A stretch of 13,243 nucleotides of DNA from Clostridia bacterium (GCA_009930155.1 RZYX01000049.1:1-13243), one strand, 5' to 3'; positions 1-6,780 are shown, counted from the stretch's first letter. Program-made: numbers and translations. Notes: a model not told the origin generated them from the sequence alone.

Positions 1-167
1 GGATACATATAAGCAGTATCAAAATAATTAACCCCTTTATTAATCGCTTCCATTATTTCTTTTTCTATCTCTTCAACATCTAAGGTAATCCCTTTTCTGG
101 GGAAACGCATACAACCGAACCCAAAAATCGAGATATCGTCACCATTCTTGTCCTTTCTATATTGCAT
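1..167 (-). CDS. Aldo/keto reductase, N-terminal part (cut by window edge)
   Basis: The first 55 residues of an NAD(P)H-dependent aldo/keto reductase are visible; the rest lies beyond the left edge. The start is the ATG at 167-165, preceded by a strong AAGGAGGT ribosome site at about 174-181. The N-terminus shows the barrel-opening motif GFGCMRFP (residues 16-23) and the catalytic-site motif FDTAYMY (49-55), where Asp50 and Tyr55 match the catalytic Asp and Tyr of the AKR superfamily. The GFGCMRFP form is typical of the clostridial COG1453-type reductases, which often carry a C-terminal ferredoxin-like domain; that part cannot be seen here. The substrate is unknown. It lies on the same strand as the zinc operon, but an IS30 remnant separates them and it probably has its own promoter. 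Confidence 0.85.
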   Translation of the reverse strand, partial: MQYRKDKNGDDISIFGFGCMRFPRKGITLDVEEIEKEIMEAINKGVNYFDTAYMY

Positions 168-207
168 TGTATTACCTCCTTATTTTATTACCGTTAATTT
201 TTGACTA

Positions 208-237
208 ATCATAAGTAAGAGATCGGGACCTTGCCAA
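208..237 (-). promoter_or_regulatory. Candidate promoter of the aldo/keto reductase
   Basis: On the minus strand TTGGCA (237-232) is followed after 18 bp by TATGAT (213-208), about 40 bp before the start codon at 167. The -35 element lies in IS30-derived sequence and the -10 element at or beyond the break point, so this may be a hybrid promoter. This rests on consensus matching only. Confidence 0.4.
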
Positions 238-475
238 GGCAACTAAAATAAACATATACTTTTGTGATCCGTATTCGCCATGGCAACGCGGTACAAACGA
301 AAACACCAATAGCTTACTTAGACAATTCTTTCAAAAAGGCACTTCATTTTCACAAATAACAAAGGAACAACTTAGCTATGTCGTACAGCTTATCAATAAT
401 AGACCAATAAAAAGACTTAACTTCAAAACTCCTAAAAAGATGCTTGGGTTAGATTTACTCAAGTGTTGCACTTAA
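215..475 (+). pseudogene. IS30-family transposase, C-terminal remnant
   Basis: An open frame with no start codon runs from just after stop codons at 206-208 and 212-214 to TAA at 473-475. It encodes the C-terminal third of an IS30-family DDE transposase. Diagnostic motifs are IYFCDPYSPWQRG and NENTN, where the Glu is the last acidic residue of the DDE triad, then LLRQFFQKGTSF and the closing NNRPIKRLNFKTPKK segment. The N-terminal helix-turn-helix region and the first catalytic Asp residues are missing, so no active enzyme can be made. The frame is otherwise undamaged over about 85 codons, which suggests a fairly recent deletion. It is antisense to the zinc operon and to the aldo/keto reductase. 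Confidence 0.88.
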
Positions 476-485
476 TTTGACAATC
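215..485 (+). mobile_element. IS30-family insertion sequence remnant with its transposase-distal end
   Basis: The transposase 3' fragment runs into what should be the element's terminal inverted repeat. The transposase stop and the repeat overlap at about 461-485, in the stretch AAGTGTTGCACTTAATTTGA. IS30-family elements often have transposase stops inside or beside the terminal repeat. The other end and most of the element are gone. The outer boundary is an estimate because no target duplication can be identified. Confidence 0.65.
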
Positions 486-933
486 TATCATTTAATTCTC
501 CTGCCAGTTGTTTGTTTCGACATTCAGGACAATAACCATAGATATCAAGCTTATGTCCTGCAATAGTATAATTTGTTTCCTTTGCAAGCGAGTTTTCATA
601 ACCTTCCAAAGGACAACCGTTAATAGTTAATATCTTTTTACAAACAAGGCAAATCAAATGATGAGTATGTAACATACGGTTAATTTCGTATAATGTTTTA
701 TTACTATCATCAATATTAATTTTTGTTAAAAGATTTTTATCACACAATATATCAAGAGTCCTATAAACAGTAGACAAATTGATGGATATATTTTTTTCCT
801 GCATTTCTTGAAAAAGCTGTTCAGCTGCTATAGGTTGATTGCTTTTTTCCAAAATATCAAGTATTTCTATACGGTGCTTTGTAATTTTTAAACCATTTGT
901 TTTTAAATTATCAGAAAAATTAGATTTATTCAT
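472..933 (-). CDS. zur: Fur-family zinc-responsive repressor (Zur-like)
   Basis: A metal-dependent DNA-binding repressor of the Fur family, 153 aa. The winged-helix domain covers about residues 1-83, with the recognition helix STVYRTLDIL at 54-63. The dimerisation/metal domain begins with LHTHHLICLVCKK and holds two CxxC pairs, C95/C98 and C135/C138, that form the structural zinc site; H89, H91, H92 and H127 are candidate regulatory ligands. The ATG at 933-931 is chosen because AAGGGG sits 8 nt upstream; a GTG at 942 would add three residues but lose that ribosome site. It overlaps the end of the permease gene by 8 nt, so translation is probably coupled. Its place in a zinc-uptake operon argues for Zur rather than Fur or PerR (inference). 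The last three codons and stop fall within the IS30 end, so the natural C-terminus may have been replaced. Confidence 0.88.
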   Translation of the reverse strand: MNKSNFSDNLKTNGLKITKHRIEILDILEKSNQPIAAEQLFQEMQEKNISINLSTVYRTLDILCDKNLLTKINIDDSNKTLYEINRMLHTHHLICLVCKKILTINGCPLEGYENSLAKETNYTIAGHKLDIYGYCPECRNKQLAGELNDRLSN

Positions 934-1798
934 TGATATCACCCCTTAAGTTATTATTAGAGGTTTTTTTCGAAAGCTTTTTTCTTTTATATTTTATAGA
1001 TATCAAGCGCATTGTGTATGATATGAAATATCCAATTACAGATAAAACTACTATGACTGCTCCGGATGCAATATTCATCTCATATGAAATCCATAAACCG
1101 GAAATACAAAAAACGTTGCCCAATAAAATGGAATAAATCATACGACTTTTTAGGTTGGAGGTTAGCATACCTGCAGTTGCAGCCGGTGCTGTTAGAAGAG
1201 CAAGTACAAGTATAATTCCAACTACTCTTATCAAAACAACCACTGTCATTGCAATTAATAGGAGTAACAGATACTCTAAAAACGCTGTTTTTATCCCAAT
1301 TATTGAAGCAAATTCCTCATCAAAAAGATAAGATTTCCAATTATTAAACAAAGCTACAATTACGAGTGTTACAATGACGGTTAAACAAATTATTAAATAA
1401 AGATCCGATTTTGTTACTGAAAGAATGCTTCCGAAAAGGTAAGAGCTTAGATCAGGTGGATATCCGGGCATCAAAGCGATGAAAATAATGCCAAGTGCCA
1501 TTCCAAGTGACCAAAATAGACCAATTACCACATCGGACCGTGCACCGCCTTTTCTTTTTATATATCCTATTCCTAAAGCAGCGCAAACAGAAAATAAAAA
1601 AGCACCAATAATGGGCTCAAATCCCAAAAGATATCCTAAACCTACTCCACCGTATGACGTATGCGCTATTCCTCCGCTCATCATAACCAGTTTTTTTTCA
1701 ACAATAATTACTCCAATTATACCGCATACGATACTTGCTAAAATACTAGCAACCAAAGCATTTTGTAAAAATTGATATTCAAAAAGCGCCTTAATCAA
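926..1798 (-). CDS. znuB: Zinc/manganese ABC transporter permease (ABC-3 family)
   Basis: Integral membrane subunit of a metal uptake ABC transporter, 290 aa, with about eight hydrophobic segments. ABC-3 family signatures include the GGIAHTSYGGVGLGYLLG stretch near residue 42 and LLTAPAATAGM near the C-terminus. The start is assigned to TTG at 1798-1796: GAGGAGG lies about 9 nt upstream and the next residues are the expected IKALFEYQFLQNAL amphipathic lead. Longer in-frame starts up to 1873 would place non-family sequence inside the ATPase gene and are rejected. The gene overlaps the ATPase stop by 8 nt and the repressor start by 8 nt. Zinc is preferred over manganese only from context. Confidence 0.9.
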   Translation of the reverse strand: MIKALFEYQFLQNALVASILASIVCGIIGVIIVEKKLVMMSGGIAHTSYGGVGLGYLLGFEPIIGAFLFSVCAALGIGYIKRKGGARSDVVIGLFWSLGMALGIIFIALMPGYPPDLSSYLFGSILSVTKSDLYLIICLTVIVTLVIVALFNNWKSYLFDEEFASIIGIKTAFLEYLLLLLIAMTVVVLIRVVGIILVLALLTAPAATAGMLTSNLKSRMIYSILLGNVFCISGLWISYEMNIASGAVIVVLSVIGYFISYTMRLISIKYKRKKLSKKTSNNNLRGDINE

Positions 1799-2585
1799 TG
1801 TGGTTTCCCTCCTCGTGTTCTTTGAGCACTCTGTGAGGTACTCCGTGGGCGATAAGATCAACAGGACAGCCATATAGATTGTTTACAATGCTTTCAGTAA
1901 GCTCCGGTTCACCGTGATAAACAAGATGTCTGTTAAGGCAAGCTAATCGGTGAACATGCGAAGAAATGGCAAGAAGATCATGGGTAACAAGGATGATAGT
2001 CATACTTTTATTAAGTTCTGCAAGTAAATCATATATCTGATCGCGTGAAACAGCATCTACACTGGCAGTCGGTTCGTCCAAAAGTAAAAGTTTGGGATTA
2101 ACAGCAAGTGCCCTTGCAATAAGCATTCTTTGAAATTCTCCTCCGGACAATTCAGATATCTGGCGTTTTGCAAGGTTTGCTATACCGACTCTCTCAAGGA
2201 GTTCATATGCCCTCTCCTTATCCTTTGCGGTATATCTATAAAAAGGAGACAAACCCGGCTTTAAACATCCTGTCAGAACAACCTCAAGTAAAGTAATTGG
2301 GAATCGTTTGTCCAGTGCAGCAAATTGCGGAACATATCCCATTAATGTTCTTTTTTTTTCGATGCTGTTTCCATAAATCTGTATTGTGCCTGATGAAATT
2401 GGAACAAGTCCGAGGATTGATTTTAAAAGGGTGGATTTCCCGCCACCATTTGGCCCAATAATGCCAAGATACTCACCTTCAGACACATCAAGACAGACAC
2501 CTGTTACTGCAGGTGTCTGTCCGTAATAAATTGACAAATTATCAATATGAATAATGGGTTCATTTTGAGCCTTTGGGATACTCAT
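1791..2585 (-). CDS. znuC: Zinc/manganese ABC transporter ATPase
   Basis: ATP-hydrolysing subunit, 264 aa, that drives metal import through the ABC-3 permease encoded next. All nucleotide-binding motifs are intact: Walker A GPNGGGKST (44-52), Q-loop Q87 in YVPQ, ABC signature LSGGE (146-150), Walker B LLLLDEP (166-172) and the switch His202 in VTHD. A basic C-terminal tail of about 55 residues follows, usual for this family. The ATG at 2585 overlaps the TGA of the binding-protein gene as ATGA, and GGAGG lies 7 nt upstream inside that gene, so the two are translationally coupled. Length and motifs are normal. Confidence 0.95.
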   Translation of the reverse strand: MSIPKAQNEPIIHIDNLSIYYGQTPAVTGVCLDVSEGEYLGIIGPNGGGKSTLLKSILGLVPISSGTIQIYGNSIEKKRTLMGYVPQFAALDKRFPITLLEVVLTGCLKPGLSPFYRYTAKDKERAYELLERVGIANLAKRQISELSGGEFQRMLIARALAVNPKLLLLDEPTASVDAVSRDQIYDLLAELNKSMTIILVTHDLLAISSHVHRLACLNRHLVYHGEPELTESIVNNLYGCPVDLIAHGVPHRVLKEHEEGNHID

Positions 2586-3472
2586 TCCATAACCTCCGCC
2601 ATGGTTTCAGCCATGTTTTTTAAATTACTGATGTAATCCGCTGCCAAAGGTGCAAGCTGTATAGTTTTTCCTGCGATTTCTTCGGCAAACGATTGAGACT
2701 GGTTACTGTCAATTTCTTCTTGATAAAATATAACCTTAATATTTTCTTTTTTTGCCAAATCAATCATTTCCTGCAGATGCTGCGCTGTAGCTTCCTTGCC
2801 GTCATCTTCCAACGCATACATAGTTAGACCATAATCATCGGCAAGATACCCGAATGCAGGATGATATACAATAAAACTCTTACTTTGTACACCATCAAGA
2901 GAAGTTTTTATTTGTGAATCAAGAGCATTAAGCTGTTCAATATATGCTTGTGCATTTTTTTGATAAGTATCCGCGTTATCAGGATCAAGCTTGATCATTT
3001 CATCAGCAATTGTTTCAATCATTACTTTTACTCTTTTGGGAGATAGCCAAATATGTGGATCTCTTTCGCCAGATTCAAACGTTCTATCTGGATAGACGGA
3101 AGCAACTTTATCTGCTAAAGAAATTACAGTTGTATCTCCTATATTAGGCAATATATTGGCTTCTTCGGTAGGGACTCCAATCGAAAAGTACAAAGATGCC
3201 TTCTCAAATTTCTCCATTAATTTTGCAGTAGGTTCGTAATTTTCAGGACTATTTCCGGGCGGTACCATTGTGACAACTTCCGCAAGATCGCCGCATACAG
3301 CCGTTACAAAGGTCTGCTCAGGCACAATAGAAACAGCAATAACAGGTTTGTTCGTTATTGAACTTTCAGAGCTACTTGATTCTGCTGTTTTACCGTTACA
3401 ACCGGCAAAAAGCATCATACATAAAAAAAGCGATAACCCCAATATTGTACATATAAATCTTTTTGTTTTCAT
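2582..3472 (-). CDS. znuA: Zinc ABC transporter substrate-binding lipoprotein
   Basis: Extracytoplasmic metal-binding lipoprotein of cluster A-I (ZnuA/AdcA-like), 296 aa, that captures the ion for the adjacent permease and ATPase. The start is ATG 3472-3470 with GGAGG 6 nt upstream; it gives a classic lipoprotein signal peptide with lipobox LFAGC and Cys25 as the lipidated residue. A longer frame from 3520 would lie in the operator and has no ribosome site. Likely metal ligands are His140 (DPHIWLSPK) and His204 (VYHPAFGYL), with acidic residues in the last lobe. The first ligand, normally His in a PHxYEPT motif, is Glu77 here (PENYEPT). There is no His-rich loop between the lobes. It is the first gene of the operon and directly follows the Zur-type operator. 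Confidence 0.92.
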   Translation of the reverse strand: MKTKRFICTILGLSLFLCMMLFAGCNGKTAESSSSESSITNKPVIAVSIVPEQTFVTAVCGDLAEVVTMVPPGNSPENYEPTAKLMEKFEKASLYFSIGVPTEEANILPNIGDTTVISLADKVASVYPDRTFESGERDPHIWLSPKRVKVMIETIADEMIKLDPDNADTYQKNAQAYIEQLNALDSQIKTSLDGVQSKSFIVYHPAFGYLADDYGLTMYALEDDGKEATAQHLQEMIDLAKKENIKVIFYQEEIDSNQSQSFAEEIAGKTIQLAPLAADYISNLKNMAETMAEVME

Positions 3473-3501
3473 TTCCAGCCTCCACAAAATACTACATTTG
3501 C

Positions 3502-3522
3502 AAATGCAAATTATTTGCATTT
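3502..3522. promoter_or_regulatory. Fur/Zur-type operator of the zinc operon
   Basis: A perfect inverted repeat with 10-bp arms (AAATGCAAAT and ATTTGCATTT) around a central T at 3512. Its core fits the 7-1-7 architecture of Fur-family boxes, and its layout equals the 10-1-10 Bacillus Zur box with a different inner triplet. It lies just downstream of the -10 element, over the expected transcription start, so a bound repressor would block initiation. The linked zur gene makes autoregulation by zinc likely. A second perfect palindrome, CATTTGCAAATG at 3495-3506, overlaps one arm. Confidence 0.82.
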
Positions 3523-3531
3523 AATTTCATA

Positions 3532-3560
3532 AGTATAATATAGTAATAAGTATATGTCAA
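3532..3560 (-). promoter_or_regulatory. Sigma-A promoter of the znuA-znuC-znuB-zur operon
   Basis: On the minus strand TTGACA (3560-3555), a 17-bp spacer and TATACT (3537-3532) form a near-consensus housekeeping promoter. Initiation is predicted near 3525, inside the edge of the operator. Such strength fits a gene set that is held off by a repressor and fully released under zinc starvation. Confidence 0.8.
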
Positions 3561-3790
3561 TATTAAAATTACAAAACTAATTTAATCTTTAATTTTATAA
3601 TTATTTTATTTTTTTATTTTTTTTACAAATAGATCTTTTATGTATGACGGTTTTTAAAGTCAAGTGTGACACTTCTTACCTAAAAAATCAAATTAGCTAT
3701 CATGATTTTTTCATTTGATAGTTTTCTTTTAACAATAAAAATTTTTCGTTGAACTATTTTAGATAAATAAAGTTTTAAAATGAAGACAAA
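3561..3790. other. AT-rich intergenic stretch, no gene seen
   Basis: No credible coding frame is visible between the zinc promoter and the terminator of the SPFH gene. Two small structures stand out: a 6-1-6 inverted repeat AAGTGTGACACTT at 3662-3674, which resembles the IS30 end at 461-473, and a weak bulged hairpin at 3697-3721 followed on the plus strand by TTTTCTTTT. The rest is long A and T runs. Confidence 0.6.
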
Positions 3791-3820
3791 AAAACAGCTA
3801 TCAATATTGATAGCTGTTTT
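3791..3820 (-). terminator. Intrinsic terminator of the nfeD-SPFH operon
   Basis: A perfect palindrome with 15-bp arms (AAAACAGCTATCAAT and its complement) lies 12 bp past the SPFH stop codon. On the minus strand it runs straight into a T tract ending TTTGTC. The hairpin tip must open to a small loop. Confidence 0.85.
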
Positions 3821-3831
3821 AGTTTTGGTTT

Positions 3832-4716
3832 TTATTTATCGTCTTCAACCAATGTTTTAAAAGAAGTTGCTAAACCTGCAAGACCCTGAATTTCAGATGG
3901 TATAATAATTTTTGTTGCTTTTCCATCAGCAGCTTTTGCAAATGCTTCTAAAGCTTTCAGTCTAATAACATCTTCATTTGGAGCAGCTTTATTTAACATT
4001 TCAATAGATTCAGCTAATGCTTTTTGAACTGTCATCAAAGCCTCTGCTTCACCCTCAGCTTCCTTAATCTGAGACAAGCGTTTTCCCTCAGATTGAAGAA
4101 TCGCAGATTGTTTTTGACCTTCTGCAACCAAAATCGCAGCTTGTTTTTGACCTTCTGCAACCAAAATAGATTCTCTACGCTCACGCTCTGCTTTCATTTG
4201 CTTTTCCATAGATTCTTGAATTTCACGAGGTGGAAGAATATTTTTTAATTCTACTCTATTAATTTTAATACCCCATGCATCAGTTGCTTCATCCAAAATA
4301 GCACGCATTTTTGTGTTAATAAGGTCACGAGATGTAAGTGTTTGGTCAAGCTCCAAATCGCCAATTATATTTCGCAAAGTAGTAGCAGTTAAATTCTCAA
4401 TTGCTGACATAGGATTTTCTACACCATATGTATATAATTTGGCATCTGTTATTTGAAAATAAATAACAGTGTCAATTTGCATAGTTACATTATCTGCTGT
4501 AATAACAGGTTGTGGCGGAAAATCTACCACTTGTTCTTTTAATGAAACTTTTTTTGCAATTTTTTCAAATAATGGAATTTTAAAGTGTAGTCCCGTTTCC
4601 CATGTTCCTTGATAAGCACCTAAGCGTTCAATTGTATACGCTTTTGCTTGAGAAACAATTACAATGTTAGCACCAATAAAAATAACAGCTAAAACAACCA
4701 GAATAATAATCCACAT
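3832..4716 (-). CDS. SPFH/band-7 stomatin-like membrane protein (QmcA/paraslipin type)
   Basis: A 294-aa SPFH-domain protein thought to form large oligomeric assemblies at the cytoplasmic membrane and organise microdomains or membrane proteases. Residues 1-22 form an N-terminal membrane anchor; the band-7 domain spans about 23-180, with the typical YTIERLGAY opening and LPPREIQESMEKQMKAERERR at its end. A coiled coil follows, made of four 11-residue units at 184-227 starting ILVAEGQKQ, and then the conserved C-terminal segment with IIPSE at 271-275. The ATG at 4716 has AGGAG about 11 nt upstream. nfeD lies 24 nt upstream on the same strand, the classical SPFH-NfeD pair (as in ybbK/ybbJ). Two of the coiled-coil units are almost identical at the DNA level, a sign of recent tandem duplication. 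Confidence 0.9.
   Translation of the reverse strand: MWIIILVVLAVIFIGANIVIVSQAKAYTIERLGAYQGTWETGLHFKIPLFEKIAKKVSLKEQVVDFPPQPVITADNVTMQIDTVIYFQITDAKLYTYGVENPMSAIENLTATTLRNIIGDLELDQTLTSRDLINTKMRAILDEATDAWGIKINRVELKNILPPREIQESMEKQMKAERERRESILVAEGQKQAAILVAEGQKQSAILQSEGKRLSQIKEAEGEAEALMTVQKALAESIEMLNKAAPNEDVIRLKALEAFAKAADGKATKIIIPSEIQGLAGLATSFKTLVEDDK
4102..4167. repeat. 33-bp tandem repeat inside the SPFH gene
   Basis: Units 4102-4134 and 4135-4167 differ at one position of 33 (A or C at unit position 6). They encode ILVAEGQKQSA and ILVAEGQKQAA, two 11-residue coiled-coil units. The frame is kept. Confidence 0.92.
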
Positions 4717-4740
4717 ACTAAAAAATCTCCTAACTTTTTA

Positions 4741-5193
4741 TTATAATTTATTGTCAATTTGAACAATTGCCTTTACTCCAGAAATTGAACAAACGACAAC
4801 TTTTTCACCTGTTTCAATAATAGAGTTGTCTTCGCTACGAGCAGACCAAGATTGACCCATAAGTTTAACCTGACCTGTTTCATCTTCATTATTAATCTTT
4901 TGAATTACAAGTGCATTTTCTCCAATAATTCTATCTGCATTTGTTTTTTCATTTTTCACTTTAAAAACATTCTTTACTAAAGGACGAAGCATAATTAAAA
5001 GCAATAAAGAAACTAACGCAAAAACACTTAATTGTAAAATTACTGAACCATTTAATGCACTAACAATTATAGCCGCCAATGAACCCACAGCAAACCAAAT
5101 AGTTGTCAAAGATAATGTAGCTGCTTCAAAAATAATCATAACAACAAGCATGGCTATCCAAAAATAAACTCCCATAGAACTGATTAATTCCAT
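4741..5193 (-). CDS. NfeD-family membrane protein with OB-fold domain
   Basis: A short NfeD protein (150 aa), partner of SPFH proteins. Three hydrophobic segments lie at about residues 8-25, 29-47 and 50-68; then a soluble domain from about 85 to the end fits the five-stranded OB fold of this family (GENALVIQKI, GQVKLMGQSWSARSED, ETGEKVVVCSISGVKAIVQ). The serine-protease domain of long NfeD forms is absent, which is normal for this class. The ATG at 5193 is preceded by GAGGGAG 10 nt upstream; a GTG at 5196 with 7-nt spacing is equally possible and adds one residue. It is the first gene of the pair and is transcribed away from the decarboxylase gene. Confidence 0.85.
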   Translation of the reverse strand: MELISSMGVYFWIAMLVVMIIFEAATLSLTTIWFAVGSLAAIIVSALNGSVILQLSVFALVSLLLLIMLRPLVKNVFKVKNEKTNADRIIGENALVIQKINNEDETGQVKLMGQSWSARSEDNSIIETGEKVVVCSISGVKAIVQIDNKL

Positions 5194-5227
5194 CACACAC
5201 TCACTCCCTCACCCTAAATTTATATAT

Positions 5228-5236
5228 ATTATATCA
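5228..5236 (-). promoter_or_regulatory. Extended -10 promoter of nfeD-SPFH
   Basis: On the minus strand TG-A-TATAAT (5236-5228) sits about 35 bp before the nfeD start. No good -35 element is seen, which is usual for extended -10 promoters. Confidence 0.5.
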
Positions 5237-5296
5237 TATGACAAATAAGAAGTATATAAAAAAACTCGTATATTATTTTCCTTTTACTATACTAAA

Positions 5297-5305
5297 TGAT
5301 ATAAT
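5297..5305 (+). promoter_or_regulatory. Extended -10 promoter of the decarboxylase-like gene
   Basis: TG-A-TATAAT at 5297-5305 lies 35 bp before the start codon, without a clear -35 element. It shares the 12-mer ATGATATAATAT with the divergent nfeD promoter. Confidence 0.5.
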
Positions 5306-5340
5306 ATCTAGAGATTATAATTATATATTAAGGAGTCGTT

Positions 5341-6780
5341 ATGTTAAACAGACCAATAATTTTAGAATCTTTAAAAGAATATTACAAATCTGGCATCACG
5401 CCTATGCACATGCCAGGACATAAAAGAAATATTAAAAATGCTCCTTTCTTAAGTGAGCTTTCTTTTCTCCTTGATATTACTGAAATTGATAATTTTGATA
5501 ACCTGCATAATCCACAGGGATTGCTTGCAACAGCAATGCAAAACGCCGCTGATTTGTGGGAAAGTAAAGCCTCTTATTTTTTAGTAAATGGTAGTACCTG
5601 TGGTATATTAGCTTCAATCCGAAGTGTTGCAACTACTGGTGGCGAGGTAATCGTTGCACGAAATTGCCACAAATCAGTTTATAACGCTATTGAGCTTTGC
5701 GGACTAACACCCCACTTCATACTCCCCTGTATTGATAATGATTTTGGAATTTACGGCAGCATCACGCCTCAACAAATAAAAGATGAACTAAATCAATACC
5801 CAGACACAAAACTTATTATTTTAACAAGCCCTACTTATGAAGGTGTAATTAGCGATATAAATAGTATATGTAAAATAGCACACGATAAAAATGTACCAGT
5901 TTTAGTAGATGAAGCTCATGGTGCTCATCTTGGATTTTATGGATTCCCAAACAGTGCAGTAAAATCAGGCGCAGATATTATAATTCAAAGCCTTCATAAA
6001 ACCCTACCAAGTCTAACACAAACTGCAATTGCCCATATAAATGGTAATATTATATCAAAGCAAAAATTTTTAAGCCAACTTGCAATTTTTGAAACCAGTA
6101 GCCCCTCCTATTTGCTTATGGCTTCTATTGACGGTTGTGTAAATTTGATACAAGAAGATGGAGAGCGTTTATTTACGCAGTGGCAATCAAATTTACAAAA
6201 ATTTAACAGCATAACAAAAAATCTAAATCACATAAAGACTTTAAGACTTGATATGGATAAGGCACAAAATCACCCAGATATCTTTGAGTTTGATAAAAGT
6301 AAAATTGTTATATCAACTATTAATACTAACCTAAATGGGACAGAGCTTGCACAAATTTTAAGAGATGAATATAAAATAGAAATCGAAATGGCATCAACTC
6401 AATATATTATTGCTATGACAGGACTTGGAGATACCGAAAGTAGCATTTTAAAGCTAGCAAATGCTCTTTTAGAAATTGACAGCAAGTGCACTTCTTTAGA
6501 AAATAGAGCTGTAAACGATGTTTTACATACACTTCCGCAAATAAAGTGCAGTATTAACAAGGCTTTAAACGTACCCAGCAAAACGGTAAACATTAATGAT
6601 GCTGTTGGAAAAACAATCGGCGAATATATCTGGGCTTATCCCCCAGGAGTACCAATAATTATACCTGGTGAAGAGATTGATTCTAATATTATTAACACTT
6701 TAAAAACTCTTTGCCAAAACGGAGTTGATATCAAAAGCACCAGTGGCAGTATGCCAGATTTGATTGAAGTTACATGTTAA
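5341..6780 (+). CDS. PLP-dependent Orn/Lys/Arg decarboxylase-family enzyme
   Basis: A 479-aa fold-type I PLP enzyme of the short Orn/Lys/Arg decarboxylase family (SpeA/YaaO-like) found in Gram-positive bacteria; it would remove the carboxyl group of a basic amino acid and feed polyamine synthesis or acid resistance. Landmarks are the substrate-side HMPGHKR (23-29), NGSTCGIL (83-90, PLP phosphate region), SPTYEG (163-168), the PLP-ring motif VDEAHGAH (189-196, Asp190 and His193) and SLHKTLPSLTQTA, with Lys220 as the Schiff-base lysine. The C-terminal domain with AYPPGVPIIIPGE is intact. Start ATG 5341 follows AAGGAG by 5 nt. The N-terminal wing domain of large inducible decarboxylases is missing, as expected for this class. 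Which amino acid is used cannot be told from sequence alone. No terminator separates it from the SCIFF gene downstream. Confidence 0.88.
   Translation: MLNRPIILESLKEYYKSGITPMHMPGHKRNIKNAPFLSELSFLLDITEIDNFDNLHNPQGLLATAMQNAADLWESKASYFLVNGSTCGILASIRSVATTGGEVIVARNCHKSVYNAIELCGLTPHFILPCIDNDFGIYGSITPQQIKDELNQYPDTKLIILTSPTYEGVISDINSICKIAHDKNVPVLVDEAHGAHLGFYGFPNSAVKSGADIIIQSLHKTLPSLTQTAIAHINGNIISKQKFLSQLAIFETSSPSYLLMASIDGCVNLIQEDGERLFTQWQSNLQKFNSITKNLNHIKTLRLDMDKAQNHPDIFEFDKSKIVISTINTNLNGTELAQILRDEYKIEIEMASTQYIIAMTGLGDTESSILKLANALLEIDSKCTSLENRAVNDVLHTLPQIKCSINKALNVPSKTVNINDAVGKTIGEYIWAYPPGVPIIIPGEEIDSNIINTLKTLCQNGVDIKSTSGSMPDLIEVTC

Noticed and set aside
933..1136. Plus-strand open frame opposite the 3' end of znuB
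   Set aside because: It mirrors the permease gene in an antisense frame, has no ribosome site and no recognisable protein features.
1479..1775. Plus-strand open frame opposite znuB rich in Pro and Ile
   Set aside because: Composition is what antisense reading of a hydrophobic membrane gene gives; the minus-strand gene has clear family motifs.
1799..1873. Longer znuB start inside znuC
   Set aside because: The added residues are the antibody-like shadow of another frame with no family similarity, while a GAGGAGG site marks the TTG at 1798.
3473..3520. N-terminal extension of ZnuA starting at 3520
   Set aside because: It would begin in the operator, has no ribosome site and would put 16 residues before a perfect lipoprotein signal peptide.
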